Shown: positions 8,539-18,314 of the stretch, one piece after another
Layout: each line of letters begins with the position of its first letter
Numbering within the stretch: position 1 is the first letter of the stretch
Assembly: GCA_900473915.1 (NCBI GenBank)
Contig: UCNG01000009.1
Span: 1-64,000, forward strand
DNA from: Hyphomicrobiales bacterium
Lineage (GTDB): Bacteria; Pseudomonadota; Alphaproteobacteria; Rhizobiales; Rhizobiaceae
Direction of reading: 5' to 3'
DNA: 64,000 bases
Position numbers and translations under genes: made by a program
Notes under the pieces: model-generated
What the model was told of the DNA's origin: nothing
Seen by the model: the letters and a program-made list of their open reading frames with translations, nothing else
The model's database searches: none

Positions 8539-10527
8539 ATGCGTGGAGGCCGAATCCTTTGGGGTCAGATCGCTGTCGTCTTCACCATCGTTCTGGTGAC
8601 GACCTGGGCAGCGACGCAATGGGTCGCCTTCCGCCTCGGCTTCCAGCCGCAGCTTGGTAATCCGTGGTTCGAGCTGGTGGGCTGGCCGGTCTATTATCCG
8701 CCGGCCTTCTTCTGGTGGTGGTTTTCGTTCGAAGCCTATGCGCCTGCGATCTTCGTCGAGGGCGGCATCATCGCCGTATCGGGCGGTTTCCTCGCCATCG
8801 CCGCCGCCATCCTCATGTCGATCATCCGGGCGCGGGAGGCGCGCAACGTCGCGACCTACGGCTCGGCACGATGGGCGGAGGACAGGGAAATCCGCGCAGC
8901 CGGCCTACTCGGCCCCGATGGGGTGGTGCTTGGCAAGCACGAACGCGACTATCTGCGCCATGACGGCCCGGAGCACGTCCTTTGCTTCGCCCCGACCCGC
9001 AGCGGCAAGGGTGTCGGACTGGTAGTCCCGACGCTGCTGACCTGGCCGGAAAGCTGCATCGTCCATGACATAAAGGGTGAGAACTGGACGCTGACGGCGG
9101 GCTTCCGGGCGAGGCACGGCCGCGTGCTGCTGTTCGATCCGACCAACGCCAGATCGTCGGCCTACAACCCCCTGCTGGAGGTCCGGCAAGGGGAATGGGA
9201 AGTCCGCGACGTGCAGAACATCGCGGATATTCTGGTCGATCCCGAAGGCAGTCTCGACAAGCGCAACCATTGGGAAAAGACCAGCCATAGCTTGCTGGTC
9301 GGCGCGATCCTGCATGTCCTTTATGCGGAGAAGGACAAGACCCTGGCGGGTGTCGCCAACTTCCTGTCCGATCCCCGCCGCCCCGTCGAAGCGACGCTTC
9401 GCGCGATGATGGACACGCCGCATCTCGGCGAAGCAGGCGTTCATCCCGTCATCGCGTCGTCGGCCCGCGAGCTGTTGAACAAGTCCGAGAACGAACGGTC
9501 GGGCGTGTTGAGCACCGCCATGTCCTTTCTCGGCCTCTACCGCGACCCCGTGGTGGCGCGGGTGACGGCGCGATGCGACTGGCGCATTGCCGATCTGGTC
9601 GGTAGCCGCCAGCCCGTCACGCTCTATCTGGTCGTGCCGCCGTCCGACATAAACCGCACCAAGCCGCTCATCCGGCTCATCCTCAATCAGATCGGCCGCC
9701 GGCTGACCGAGGAATTGCACACGTCCGGCAGCCGCCATCGCCTGCTCTTGATGCTCGACGAGTTTCCGGCGCTCGGCCGTCTGGATTTTTTCGAGAGCGC
9801 CTTGGCGTTCATGGCCGGTTACGGCCTCAAATCCTTCCTGATCGCGCAGAGCCTCAACCAGATCGAGCGCGCCTACGGACAGAACAACGCGATCCTCGAC
9901 AACTGCCATGTCCGCGTCGCCTTCGCCACCAACGACGAGAGGACCGCGAAAAGGGTGAGCGACGCGCTCGGCACCGCGACCGAGCTGCGCGACTCCACCA
10001 ATTATGCCGGGCACAGACTGGCCCCGTGGTTGGGGCATCTCATGGTGTCGCGGCAGGAGACCGCGCGGCCGCTGCTGACGCCGGGCGAGATCATGCAGCT
10101 ACCGCCCACGGACGAAATCGTCATGGTGGCGGGCACGCCGCCGATCCGCGCCACCAAAGCCCGATACTACGAGGATGCGCGGTTTCAGGAGCGCATCCTG
10201 CCGCCGCCCGATCCGGCTGTAGCTCTATCCGCGCCCGGCCCATCGTCCGACGACTGGTCGAGCCGCGTGGTCGCGGCGGCGGGCCGTTCCGCGACGGACG
10301 CCGCCAACGGGGCCGAGAGCGACCGGGCCAATGCCGGCATCCGCCGCGAGCCGGAATTGCCGGACCATGAGGAAATACTTCCTCCGCAGGCAGCACCCGC
10401 ACAGGCATTCGAACTGCTCGACGACGAGCCGGATATTGATACGGCGAAAGCCCGGGCAATGCGCCAGCGCATGCGGATGGTGGCGCGGCAGGTTGCCATG
10501 AACCCAGATGACGGAATTGAACTTTGA
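8539..10527 (+). CDS. traG: Type IV coupling protein TraG (VirD4 family)
   Basis: An inner-membrane ATPase of 662 residues that links the relaxosome to the mating channel during conjugation. Two N-terminal transmembrane segments (about residues 10-30 and 65-100) precede the cytosolic domain with Walker A in APTRSGKGVGLVVPTLL and Walker B in LLLMLDEFPALG. A typical TraG motif series follows (YGLKSFLIAQSLNQIERAYG). The ATG at 8539 is preferred over 8506 because GGAG lies seven bases upstream and the protein then starts just before the first membrane helix. First gene of the transfer operon and followed after nine bases by copG. Confidence 0.95.
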   Translation: MRGGRILWGQIAVVFTIVLVTTWAATQWVAFRLGFQPQLGNPWFELVGWPVYYPPAFFWWWFSFEAYAPAIFVEGGIIAVSGGFLAIAAAILMSIIRAREARNVATYGSARWAEDREIRAAGLLGPDGVVLGKHERDYLRHDGPEHVLCFAPTRSGKGVGLVVPTLLTWPESCIVHDIKGENWTLTAGFRARHGRVLLFDPTNARSSAYNPLLEVRQGEWEVRDVQNIADILVDPEGSLDKRNHWEKTSHSLLVGAILHVLYAEKDKTLAGVANFLSDPRRPVEATLRAMMDTPHLGEAGVHPVIASSARELLNKSENERSGVLSTAMSFLGLYRDPVVARVTARCDWRIADLVGSRQPVTLYLVVPPSDINRTKPLIRLILNQIGRRLTEELHTSGSRHRLLLMLDEFPALGRLDFFESALAFMAGYGLKSFLIAQSLNQIERAYGQNNAILDNCHVRVAFATNDERTAKRVSDALGTATELRDSTNYAGHRLAPWLGHLMVSRQETARPLLTPGEIMQLPPTDEIVMVAGTPPIRATKARYYEDARFQERILPPPDPAVALSAPGPSSDDWSSRVVAAAGRSATDAANGAESDRANAGIRREPELPDHEEILPPQAAPAQAFELLDDEPDIDTAKARAMRQRMRMVARQVAMNPDDGIEL

Positions 10528-10536
10528 GGCAGCGCC

Positions 10537-11013
10537 ATGGCGAAACGCACTCGCATGAATGTCTATTTCGACCCGGAACTGCTCGGGCGGGTCAAGGCGC
10601 TGTCTCTGCGCCGCAGGGTGTCGCAATCCGCCGTCATTGAGGCTGCTGTTGCCTCTTTTCTCTCTGGTGATACTGCCGAGCATCTGGAAGCGGCCATGTC
10701 CCGCCGCCTGGACAGGATCAGCCGCCAGATCGACGCGCTCGATATCGATGTCGCCATCCTCGGCGAGACCCTGGCGCTCTTTATCCATTACTGGATGACG
10801 GTTACACCGCCTTTGCCGGAAAGCGCGCGACAGTCAGCGCGTGCCAAGGGTACCGAGCGGTTCGAGGGCTTCATGCAGACGCTCGGCCGACGGCTGGCGG
10901 CGGGCGACAGGTTCCTTAGGGAATTGTCTCGGGATGTCCCCGGCGAAGAATCCAAAGCCCCGGCGTCAGAACCGCAATTGAACCCGGCTAACGTCCAGCC
11001 CTCTGGGCAATGA
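10537..11013 (+). CDS. CopG/ribbon-helix-helix protein of the traG-trb cluster
   Basis: A 158-residue protein with an N-terminal ribbon-helix-helix domain (RTRMNVYFDPELLGRVKALS, then RRVSQSAVIEAAVASFL). A helical region follows with a hydrophobic stretch (ILGETLALFIHYWMTV). Genes of this type regularly sit between traG and trbB in alphaproteobacterial ICEs and are annotated as CopG regulators. It probably binds DNA as a dimer and may adjust transfer-gene expression or assist the relaxosome. Its end overlaps the convergent gene at 10988-11575. Confidence 0.85.
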   Translation: MAKRTRMNVYFDPELLGRVKALSLRRRVSQSAVIEAAVASFLSGDTAEHLEAAMSRRLDRISRQIDALDIDVAILGETLALFIHYWMTVTPPLPESARQSARAKGTERFEGFMQTLGRRLAAGDRFLRELSRDVPGEESKAPASEPQLNPANVQPSGQ

Positions 11014-11575
11014 GCTGGATCTCGCGGACTACCGCAGCCGCCAGCTCATCCGTCGGCCTCTCGCCTTTCAGCCTGAGAACCGGAACCGATTGCTGACCGA
11101 GCCAGCGTTCATGCTGGGCAAGGCTCCGTCCGGAGAACTGCGGATCATCATAGCCCGATGCCCATTCCCGGAAGGCCAAATGCGCTTCATGCATATCGCC
11201 GCCAGGCAGGATGCGATTCCCGTGGCGCGCCGCCTCGCGCTGGTCGAGCCGTTGCAACCTGATGGCTGCAGGAGTGTAAAGGAAGACGATCAGGTCGATG
11301 TCATGGATCAGGGCGTCTCCCCATCCCATAAAGGAGCCGGTCAAAATCCATCCGTCAGACGCTTTTTGCCGTTCGGCGATCAGCCGCACGCGCTCCCCGG
11401 GTGGGCGCTTGATACTGAACGGCGGATCGGTCGGCATCCAGTAGAAATCGTCGACATCTATATGCGGTGTGCCAGTCCACTCTGACAATACCGCACCGAG
11501 TGTCGAGACGCCCGAACAGGACGCCCCCATTATGTATATTTTCGGGCTGATGTTGATTCGGTGCGATCCCGTCAT
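10988..11575 (-). CDS. P-loop nucleotide kinase-like protein (AAA/adenylate-kinase-like), inserted cargo
   Basis: A 195-residue cytosolic protein with a P-loop near residue 16 reading GASCSGVSTLG, where the usual GKST lysine is replaced by Val. Several adenylate-kinase-like families carry a T or other residue at that position, so activity is uncertain. A D-D pair (HIDVDDFYWMP) and LIVFLYTP/RLQRLDQRE follow, as in shikimate- and adenylate-kinase folds. It lies in reverse orientation between copG and trbB, breaking an otherwise collinear transfer cluster, so it is probably an acquired cargo gene. Substrate unknown. Confidence 0.65.
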   Translation of the reverse strand: MTGSHRINISPKIYIMGASCSGVSTLGAVLSEWTGTPHIDVDDFYWMPTDPPFSIKRPPGERVRLIAERQKASDGWILTGSFMGWGDALIHDIDLIVFLYTPAAIRLQRLDQREAARHGNRILPGGDMHEAHLAFREWASGYDDPQFSGRSLAQHERWLGQQSVPVLRLKGERPTDELAAAVVREIQLIAQRAGR

Positions 11576-11767
11576 CGTTTCCTGTCCTCATATCTATGCA
11601 GTTTGACCCGCTCAATAGTTCCGGGCCGAACCTGTCCTTTTTGCCGTCGATCACCGTATCCCGCCGCACGCGCGTAAATACTTGTTGAGGCAGACAAAAA
11701 TCAGGTTCTTTTAATCGACCCCGATCGGGGGACCGTCTGTCGCGCACCCCGAAGGAAAGGGGCCGAC

Positions 11768-12748
11768 ATGACCGCCAACCACCACAGACCGGAAGCCATC
11801 CAGCGCGGCGCGCGCATGTTGCGCACCGCGCTCGGGCCGTCCATTACCCGGTTTCTCGAAGACCCTGCAATCATCGAGGTGATGCTGAACCCGGACGGGC
11901 GGTTGTGGATCGACCGCCTGTCCGAAGGGCTTTCCGACACGGGCGAGCGCCTGTCCGCCGCCGATGGCGAACGCATCGTGCGGCTGGTCGCGCACCATGT
12001 CGGCGCGGAGGTGCATCCGCGCAGCCCGCGCGTCTCGGCCGAGCTTCCCGAGACCGGCGAGCGGTTCGAGGGGCTGTTGCCGCCCGTGGTCGCCGCGCCG
12101 GCCTTCGCCATCCGCAAGCCGGCCGTCGCCGTGTTCACGCTCGACGACTATGTGGCGGCAGGCATCATGTCCGCCGATCAGGCCGAGACGCTGCGCGAGG
12201 CTGTTTCGTCCCGCGCGAACATCCTCGTCGCGGGCGGCACCAGCACCGGCAAGACGACGCTGACCAATGCGCTGCTCGCCGAGGTGGCGAAGACGGCCGA
12301 TCGCGTCGTCATCATCGAGGACACGCGCGAGCTGCAATGCGCCGCGCCCAACCTTGTCGCCATGCGGACGAAAGACGGCGTGGCGACGCTTTCCGATCTG
12401 GTCCGGTCCTCGCTGCGCCTGCGCCCCGACCGCATCCCCATCGGCGAGGTGCGCGGATCGGAAGCCCTGGACCTGCTCAAGGCGTGGGGCACAGGACACC
12501 CCGGCGGCATCGGCACCATCCATGCCGGTTCCGGCATCGGTGCGCTACGCCGCCTTGAGCAGCTCATCCAGGAGGCTGTCGCCACCGTCCCGCGCGCGCT
12601 GATCGCCGAGACCATCGACCTTGTTGCCGTCCTTTCAGGGCGCGGTTCCGCGCGCCGGCTGGCCGAACTCGCCCGCGTCGACGGGCTGGGGCCGGATGGC
12701 GACTACCGCATCACCCCCGCGACCAGCCCAAAAGGAGACCCCGAATGA
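11768..12748 (+). CDS. trbB: Conjugative transfer ATPase TrbB (VirB11 family)
   Basis: A 326-residue hexameric traffic ATPase that acts at the cytoplasmic face of the mating channel. The N-domain ([20 protein letters not shown]) is followed by the C-terminal ATPase domain with Walker A in [17 protein letters not shown], the Asp box [10 protein letters not shown], Walker B near [19 protein letters not shown] and the His box [14 protein letters not shown]. The start at 11768 follows GGAAAGG. Its stop overlaps trbC by four bases (ATGA). Confidence 0.95.
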   Translation: MTANHHRPEAIQRGARMLRTALGPSITRFLEDPAIIEVMLNPDGRLWIDRLSEGLSDTGERLSAADGERIVRLVAHHVGAEVHPRSPRVSAELPETGERFEGLLPPVVAAPAFAIRKPAVAVFTLDDYVAAGIMSADQAETLREAVSSRANILVAGGTSTGKTTLTNALLAEVAKTADRVVIIEDTRELQCAAPNLVAMRTKDGVATLSDLVRSSLRLRPDRIPIGEVRGSEALDLLKAWGTGHPGGIGTIHAGSGIGALRRLEQLIQEAVATVPRALIAETIDLVAVLSGRGSARRLAELARVDGLGPDGDYRITPATSPKGDPE

Positions 12749-13077
12749 TCCATCACGCCTCCCGTCTGCGCCGCCAGCTCACCACGGCCGCCACCATCGC
12801 CACGCTCGCCATGTTCATGGCTCCGGCGGCCCATGCCTCCGGCTCCTCGATGCCGTGGGAGCAACCACTTCAGCAAATCCTTCAGTCCATCGAGGGGCCG
12901 GTCGCCAAGATCATCGCCGTTATCATCATCATCGTGACCGGACTGACGCTGGCCTTCGGCGATACGAGCGGAGGGTTCAGGCGCCTGATTCAGATCGTGT
13001 TCGGCCTCAGCATCGCATTCGCGGCGTCGAGCTTCTTCCTGTCGTTCTTCTCTTTCGGCGGCGGGGCGCTCGTTTGA
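12745..13077 (+). CDS. trbC: Conjugative pilin TrbC (VirB2 family)
   Basis: A 110-residue prepilin. A long signal sequence (about residues 1-36, ending in AAHASGS) is followed by two hydrophobic helices (IIAVIIIIVTGLTLAFG and IVFGLSIAFAASSFFLSFF). After cleavage it would form the shaft of the transfer pilus. It overlaps trbB upstream and shares one base with the trbD start codon downstream. Confidence 0.93.
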   Translation: MIHHASRLRRQLTTAATIATLAMFMAPAAHASGSSMPWEQPLQQILQSIEGPVAKIIAVIIIIVTGLTLAFGDTSGGFRRLIQIVFGLSIAFAASSFFLSFFSFGGGALV

Positions 13078-13358
13078 TGGCGGGCGGTCTCGAACAGCTC
13101 GACGCGGTGCCGGGTTATTCGATCCCGGTCCACCGTGCGCTGACCGAGCATATCCTGCTCGGCGGCGCACCGCGCTCCATCGCCATCATGAACGGGACGC
13201 TGGCCGGGGCCGTCGGACTCGGCCTGCGCCTCTGGCTGGTCGGCCTTGCCATCTGGGCTATCGGCCATTTCGCGGCCGTTTGGGCGGCGAAGCGCGATCC
13301 GCAGTTCGTCGAGGTTGGGCGCAGGCACCTGCGCATCCCCGGTCATTTGGCGGCGTGA
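13077..13358 (+). CDS. trbD: Conjugative transfer protein TrbD (VirB3 family)
   Basis: A 93-residue inner-membrane protein. The start ATG at 13077 overlaps the TGA of trbC. Family features are seen: GYSIPVHRALTEHILLGGAP, then one or two hydrophobic helices (GTLAGAVGLGLRLWLVGLAI), and a basic tail. It normally works with the TrbE ATPase in pilus assembly. The gene continues to a stop at 13358 eleven bases before trbE. Confidence 0.92.
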   Translation: MAGGLEQLDAVPGYSIPVHRALTEHILLGGAPRSIAIMNGTLAGAVGLGLRLWLVGLAIWAIGHFAAVWAAKRDPQFVEVGRRHLRIPGHLAA

Positions 13359-13368
13359 GGACGCGGTC

Positions 13369-15861
13369 ATGATGAACCTTGCCGAATACCGCCGCACCGC
13401 CACACGGCTCGCAGATTATCTGCCATGGGCCGCGCTTGTTGCTCCGGGCATTGTGCTCAACAAGGACGGGAGCTTCCAGCGTACCGCGAGATTCCGCGGC
13501 CCCGATCTGGATTCAGCCGTTGCGGCCGAACTGGTCGCCGTAGCCGGGCGCATCAACAACGCCCTGCGCCGTCTCGGCTCCGGCTGGGCGATTTTCGTCG
13601 AGGCGCAGCGCAATGAAGCTGAGACCTACCCCGACAGCACCTTTCCCGATCCAGCGTCCGCCCTGGTCGATGCCGAACGGAAGGCAGCGTTCGAGGAAGC
13701 CGGGGCGCATTTCGTGTCGGAATATTTCCTGACCTTTCTCTGGCTGCCGCCTGCCGAGGAAGCGGCCCGAACGGAGGCCTGGCTCTATGAGGGCAGGGAC
13801 AAAGCGGGCGTGGATCCAGGGGAGCTGCTGCGCGGCTTCATCGACCGCACCGACCGCGTGCTGGCCTTGCTCGACGGCTTCATGCCGGAGTGCCGCTGGC
13901 TCGATGATGCCGGCACGCTGACCTTTCTCCATTCCACCGTATCGACCAACCGGCATCGCATCCGCGTGCCGGAAGTGCCGATGTACCTCGACGCGCTTCT
14001 GGCCGATCAGCCCCTCACCGGCGGGCTGGAGCCGCGCCTTGGAGACGCACATCTGCGTATCCTGACCATCGTGGGATTCCCGACCGCGACGACGCCGGGG
14101 GTTCTGGATGAACTGAACCGGCTTGCCTTTCCCTATCGCTGGTCCACCCGCGCCATCCTCATGGACAAGACGGAGGCGGCCCGGCTGCTGACCCGCATCC
14201 GCCGCCAATGGTTCGCCAAGCGCAAATCCATCGCCGCGATTCTAAAGGAGGTGATGACCAACGAGGCGTCCGCCTTGGTGGACACGGACGCCGCCAACAA
14301 GGCGCTCGACGCCGACATGGCGTTGCAGGAGCTTGGGGCGGACGTGGCAGGCATGGCCTATGTTACGGCCACCGTCACCGTTTGGGATGCCGACCCGCGC
14401 GTGGCGCAAGAGAAGCTGCGCCTGGTCGAGAAGATCGTTCAGGGCCGTGACTTCACCGCCATGGCCGAGACCGTCAACGCGGTTGACGCATGGCTTGGCA
14501 GCCTGCCTGGACACGCCTATGCCAATGTCCGCCAGCCGCCGGTCTCGACGCTCAACCTTGCCCACATGATTCCGCTGAACGCCGTATGGGCAGGGCCGGA
14601 ACGGGACGAGCATTTCGGTGCGCCCCCTTTGCTCTACGCCAAGACCGAAGGCTCGACCCCGTTCCGGTTTTCTTTGCATGTCGGCGACGTGGGGCACACC
14701 CTCGTTGTCGGCCCCACGGGCGCGGGAAAGTCCGTGCTGCTGGCGCTCATGGTGTTGCAGTTCCGGCGCTATGCCGGAGCGCAGGTATTCGCCTTCGACT
14801 TCGGCGGCTCAATCCGGGCGGCCACGCTGGCGATGGGCGGCGACTGGCATGACCTCGGTGGGCGCCTGACCGAAGGCGCGGACGCTCCGGTCCTGCTCCA
14901 GCCGCTCGCCCGTATCGGGCACACACAGGATCGCGCCTGGGCCGCCGACTGGATCGTGGCGATCCTCACGCGCGAGGGGCTGACGGTCACGCCCGAGGCC
15001 AAGGAGCATGTCTGGACCGCGCTTTCGTCACTGGCGTCTGCGCCGGTCGAGGAACGCACCCTGACCGGCCTGTCCGTCCTGCTCCAGTCCAGTGAACTCA
15101 AGCTCACCCTGCAACCCTATTGCGTCGGCGGCCCCTACGGGCGGCTGCTCGACGCGGAGACCGAAAATCTCGGCGATGCTCCGGTTGCCGCCTTCGAGAC
15201 CGAAGGTTTGCTTGAGACTGGCGCGGCGCCCGCCGTCCTCGCCTACCTGTTCCACAGGATCGCCGACCGCCTCGACGGCCGCCCCACGATGATCGTGGTG
15301 GACGAGGGTTGGCTGGCGCTCGGCGATCCGGCCTTCTCAAGGCAATTGGGCGAATGGCTGGTTACGCTCAGAAAGAAGAACGCCAGCGTCATCTTCGCCA
15401 CCCAATCGCTGGCGCAGCTCGAACAGAGCACCATTGCCCCCGCCATCATCGAGAGCTGCCCAACGCGGATCATGCTGCCCAACGAGCGCGCCATCGAGCC
15501 GCAGATCACGGCCATCTACAGGCGGTTCGGCCTCAATGACCGCCAGATCGAGATTCTGGCGCGGGCAATCCCGAAGCGGGACTACTACTGCCAGAGCCGC
15601 CGCGGCAACCGGCTGTTCGAGCTGGGCCTGTCCGAAGTCGGCCTCGCGCTCTGTGCCGCCTCCGCCAAATCCGATCAGTCCGAGATCGCGCGCATCTTCA
15701 AGGAGCACGGACGTGACGGGTTCCTTGACGCCTGGCTGCGCCATCGCGGCGTCGACTGGGCGGCCGACCTCATTCCCAGCCTCACCAACCTTGGCGGCCG
15801 GCCGGAAACCGCCGCGCCGGCGGCGCCAGAGACCACCGCAGGAAAGGAGCCTCTTCGATGA
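13369..15861 (+). CDS. trbE: Conjugative transfer ATPase TrbE (VirB4 family)
   Basis: An 830-residue inner-membrane-associated ATPase that drives pilus assembly. The N-terminal CagE/TrbE domain (AEYRRTATRLADYLPWAALV) is followed by a C-terminal RecA-like domain with Walker A in VVGPTGAGKSVLLALMV and Walker B in MIVVDEGWLALGD. The frame is open back to 13246, but ATG 13369 (MMNLAEYRR) matches the family start and follows GAGG. Length is in the normal range of 810-850. Its end overlaps trbJ (ATGA). Confidence 0.95.
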   Translation: MMNLAEYRRTATRLADYLPWAALVAPGIVLNKDGSFQRTARFRGPDLDSAVAAELVAVAGRINNALRRLGSGWAIFVEAQRNEAETYPDSTFPDPASALVDAERKAAFEEAGAHFVSEYFLTFLWLPPAEEAARTEAWLYEGRDKAGVDPGELLRGFIDRTDRVLALLDGFMPECRWLDDAGTLTFLHSTVSTNRHRIRVPEVPMYLDALLADQPLTGGLEPRLGDAHLRILTIVGFPTATTPGVLDELNRLAFPYRWSTRAILMDKTEAARLLTRIRRQWFAKRKSIAAILKEVMTNEASALVDTDAANKALDADMALQELGADVAGMAYVTATVTVWDADPRVAQEKLRLVEKIVQGRDFTAMAETVNAVDAWLGSLPGHAYANVRQPPVSTLNLAHMIPLNAVWAGPERDEHFGAPPLLYAKTEGSTPFRFSLHVGDVGHTLVVGPTGAGKSVLLALMVLQFRRYAGAQVFAFDFGGSIRAATLAMGGDWHDLGGRLTEGADAPVLLQPLARIGHTQDRAWAADWIVAILTREGLTVTPEAKEHVWTALSSLASAPVEERTLTGLSVLLQSSELKLTLQPYCVGGPYGRLLDAETENLGDAPVAAFETEGLLETGAAPAVLAYLFHRIADRLDGRPTMIVVDEGWLALGDPAFSRQLGEWLVTLRKKNASVIFATQSLAQLEQSTIAPAIIESCPTRIMLPNERAIEPQITAIYRRFGLNDRQIEILARAIPKRDYYCQSRRGNRLFELGLSEVGLALCAASAKSDQSEIARIFKEHGRDGFLDAWLRHRGVDWAADLIPSLTNLGGRPETAAPAAPETTAGKEPLR

Positions 15862-16643
15862 TCCGTGTTCCCGTCCCCCGTATCGCCGGCGTATCCATGG
15901 TCGCGCTGGCGCTCGCCATGCCGGTAGCCCTGTCGCCCATGCTGGCAAGTCCAGCGCTGGCTCTCTTTGGCTTCGGCCGCATCGTCTATGACCCGTCCAA
16001 CTATGCGCAGAACGTTCTCACAGCCGCACGGACTCTGGAGCAGATCAACAATCAGATCCGCAGCCTTCAGAACGAGGCGCAGATGCTCATCAATCAGGCC
16101 CGGAACCTGGCGAGCCTGCCCTACAGCGCTCTTCAGCAGATTCAGCAGAACGTCAGCCGTACGCAGCAGCTTCTCAATCAGGCGCAGAACATCGCTTTCG
16201 AGGTGCAGAGCATCGACCAGGCGTTCCAGAGCCAATATGGCAGCGTTTCACTGTCGACCACCGACCAGCAACTCGTCGCCGATGCGCGTGCCCGCTGGGA
16301 AAACACCGTGGGCGGCTTGCAGGACGCCCTGCGCGTGCAGGCCGGCGTTGTCGGCAACATCGACACCAACCGCGCCGAACTGGCTGCACTCATCGGCCAG
16401 AGCCAGAATGCTGCCGGCGCGCTGCAAGCCACGCAGGCCGGCAACCAGCTTCTCGCTCTCCAGTCGCAGCAGCTTTCCGACCTGATCGCGCTGATGTCGG
16501 CCAACGGCAGGGCCGAAGCGCTGATCGAGGCCGAGCGCGCCACCGCCGCCGAACAGGGCCGCATCCAGCGCGAGCGCTTCCTGACGCCGGGCAGCGGCTA
16601 CCAGCCCGGCAACGCGCAGATGTTCAACAACGGCAACAACTGA
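15858..16643 (+). CDS. trbJ: Conjugative transfer protein TrbJ (VirB5 family)
   Basis: A 261-residue periplasmic or pilus-tip protein. A signal peptide (about residues 1-36, ending in SPALALFG) is followed by a Gln-rich helical region typical of TrbJ (TLEQINNQIRSLQNEAQMLI, then repeated LNQAQ motifs). In IncP systems trbJ gives a minor pilus component needed for mating-pair formation. It overlaps trbE by four bases. Confidence 0.92.
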   Translation: MIRVPVPRIAGVSMVALALAMPVALSPMLASPALALFGFGRIVYDPSNYAQNVLTAARTLEQINNQIRSLQNEAQMLINQARNLASLPYSALQQIQQNVSRTQQLLNQAQNIAFEVQSIDQAFQSQYGSVSLSTTDQQLVADARARWENTVGGLQDALRVQAGVVGNIDTNRAELAALIGQSQNAAGALQATQAGNQLLALQSQQLSDLIALMSANGRAEALIEAERATAAEQGRIQRERFLTPGSGYQPGNAQMFNNGNN

Positions 16644-16661
16644 GCGACGGGAGGAGCGCTC

Positions 16662-16949
16662 ATGGACACCGGGATGCTCGCCCGGCTCGGCGCGGTCATA
16701 TTCGTCGCCATCGCAATCACCACCACGGTGGTCGAGATGTCGCGCAGGGACGATCCCGCGCCATTCCGGCCGGCTCCGGCGCTCCAGCCCCCGGCTGATC
16801 CGCTGCGCCAGAGCCTGCGCCGGTGCCAGCAACTCGGCGAGGCGGCCGTGAGCGATCCCGCGTGCCTTTCAACATGGGCCGAAAGCCGCGACCGCTTCCT
16901 GGGCCGCACACCCGAACCAGACGCTTCCCGGCAAGACGAAGGGCCATAG
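16662..16949 (+). CDS. trbK: Putative entry-exclusion protein TrbK-alt
   Basis: A 95-residue protein: one N-terminal membrane helix (about residues 8-26, LGAVIFVAIAITTTVVEMS) and a short periplasmic domain with two Cys (RRCQQLGEAAVSDPACLSTW). This matches the TrbK-alt type found between trbJ and trbL in alphaproteobacterial trb clusters. TrbK proteins prevent redundant uptake of the same element. It differs from classical lipoprotein TrbK in lacking a lipobox. Confidence 0.8.
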   Translation: MDTGMLARLGAVIFVAIAITTTVVEMSRRDDPAPFRPAPALQPPADPLRQSLRRCQQLGEAAVSDPACLSTWAESRDRFLGRTPEPDASRQDEGP

Positions 16950-16952
16950 CCC

Positions 16953-18314
16953 ATGGGCGGAACCGGCGTCATAGACTCCTTTCTAGGGGTCTTCACCAGC
17001 TACATAGATTCCGGCTTCGGCCTGCTCGGCAGCGAGGTGGCGTTCATCGCCTCGACCCTCATCGTCATCGACGTGACGCTTGCCGCGCTCTTTTGGGCAT
17101 GGGGCGCGGATGACGACATCATCGCCCGGCTGGTGAAGAAGACCCTGTTCGTCGGCGTCTTCGCCTATCTCATCGGCAACTGGAACAGTCTGGCGCGGAT
17201 CGTCTTCGAGAGCTTCGCCGGTCTCGGGCTGCAAGCCTCGGGAACCGGCCTCTCGGCCGCAGATCTCATGCGCCCCGGTCGCGTCGCGCAGACCGGCCTC
17301 GACGCCGGCAGGCCGCTGCTCGAGTCGATTTCCGACCTCATGGGCTACTGGTCGTTCTTCGAGAACTTCATCCAGATCGCCTGTCTGATGTTCGCCTGGG
17401 CGCTGGTGCTGCTTGCCTTCTTCATCCTCGCGGTCCAGCTTTTTGTGACGCTCATCGAGTTCAAGCTGACCACGCTCGCAGGCTTTGTCCTCATCCCCTT
17501 CGGCCTGTTCGGTAAGACCGCCTTCATAGCCGAGCGCGTGCTTGGCAATGTCGTCTCGTCCGGCATCAAGGTGATGGTCCTTGCCGTCATCATCGGCATC
17601 GGCTCGACGCTGTTTTCGCAATTCACGGCCGGCTTCGGCGGGCAGACCCCGACCATCGACGATGCCATGGCGATCGTGCTCGCCGCCCTCTCGCTGCTCG
17701 GCCTCGGCATCTTCGGTCCCGGTATCGCCTCCGGTCTCGTGAGCGGCGGTCCGCAACTCGGCGCGGGATCAGCCGTCGGTACCGGGCTTGCCGTAGGGGG
17801 GGCCGCCCTTGCCGCAGGCGGTGCGGCCGGTCTCGCCATCAAGAGTGGCGCTGCCGCCATGTCCGGTGGAGCCGCCGCCGTTCGGGGCGGCGCGACCGCC
17901 GCAGGCGCGGCGAGCGCAGCCTACAGCGTCGGCTCGCTCGGCCAGTCCGGCGCGGCAGGCGTCGCCTCCGGCCTCGGCGGCGTTGCGCGCGCCGCAGGAT
18001 CGGCGGCCATCTCGCCCCTGAAACGCGCCGCCGCGCGCGCCAGCGAAAGCATCAAATCCAGCTTCACCGCTGGCGCACGCGCGGGCTTTGCCGCCGGTGG
18101 CGGCACATCGTCCATGGGAACGGTGGGCGGCGTAAGCGCCGATCCCCCCGCCGCGCCGTCCGGCCCGGCCGGCGGTCCTCCCGCCTGGGCGCAGCGGATG
18201 CAGCGCCGGCAGGCCCTCAACCACGGCGCCACCATGGCCGCCCATGCAGTGCGTTCCGGCGACAGCCATGGCGGCGGTTCCTCCATCAACCTTTCCGAAA
18301 GCGACCGCTCATGA
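16953..18314 (+). CDS. trbL: Conjugative transfer protein TrbL (VirB6 family)
   Basis: A 453-residue polytopic inner-membrane protein forming part of the channel. Six or so transmembrane segments lie in the first about 270 residues, starting with IDSFLGVFTSYIDSGFGLLG. The C-terminal third is a low-complexity Ala/Gly/Ser-rich tail (residues about 275-420) that is typical of TrbL but very variable in length. It lies three bases after trbK and overlaps trbF by four bases. Confidence 0.93.
   Translation: MGGTGVIDSFLGVFTSYIDSGFGLLGSEVAFIASTLIVIDVTLAALFWAWGADDDIIARLVKKTLFVGVFAYLIGNWNSLARIVFESFAGLGLQASGTGLSAADLMRPGRVAQTGLDAGRPLLESISDLMGYWSFFENFIQIACLMFAWALVLLAFFILAVQLFVTLIEFKLTTLAGFVLIPFGLFGKTAFIAERVLGNVVSSGIKVMVLAVIIGIGSTLFSQFTAGFGGQTPTIDDAMAIVLAALSLLGLGIFGPGIASGLVSGGPQLGAGSAVGTGLAVGGAALAAGGAAGLAIKSGAAAMSGGAAAVRGGATAAGAASAAYSVGSLGQSGAAGVASGLGGVARAAGSAAISPLKRAAARASESIKSSFTAGARAGFAAGGGTSSMGTVGGVSADPPAAPSGPAGGPPAWAQRMQRRQALNHGATMAAHAVRSGDSHGGGSSINLSESDRS

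Noticed and set aside
8905..10038. Long minus-strand frame opposite traG
   Set aside because: Pure antisense of a well-conserved coupling protein; Gln/Gly/Arg-rich composition typical of shadow frames.
17760..18060. Repeated GCC/GGC-rich tract in trbL as a possible DNA repeat
   Set aside because: It is the normal Ala/Gly-rich C-terminal tail of TrbL; no exact repeat unit.
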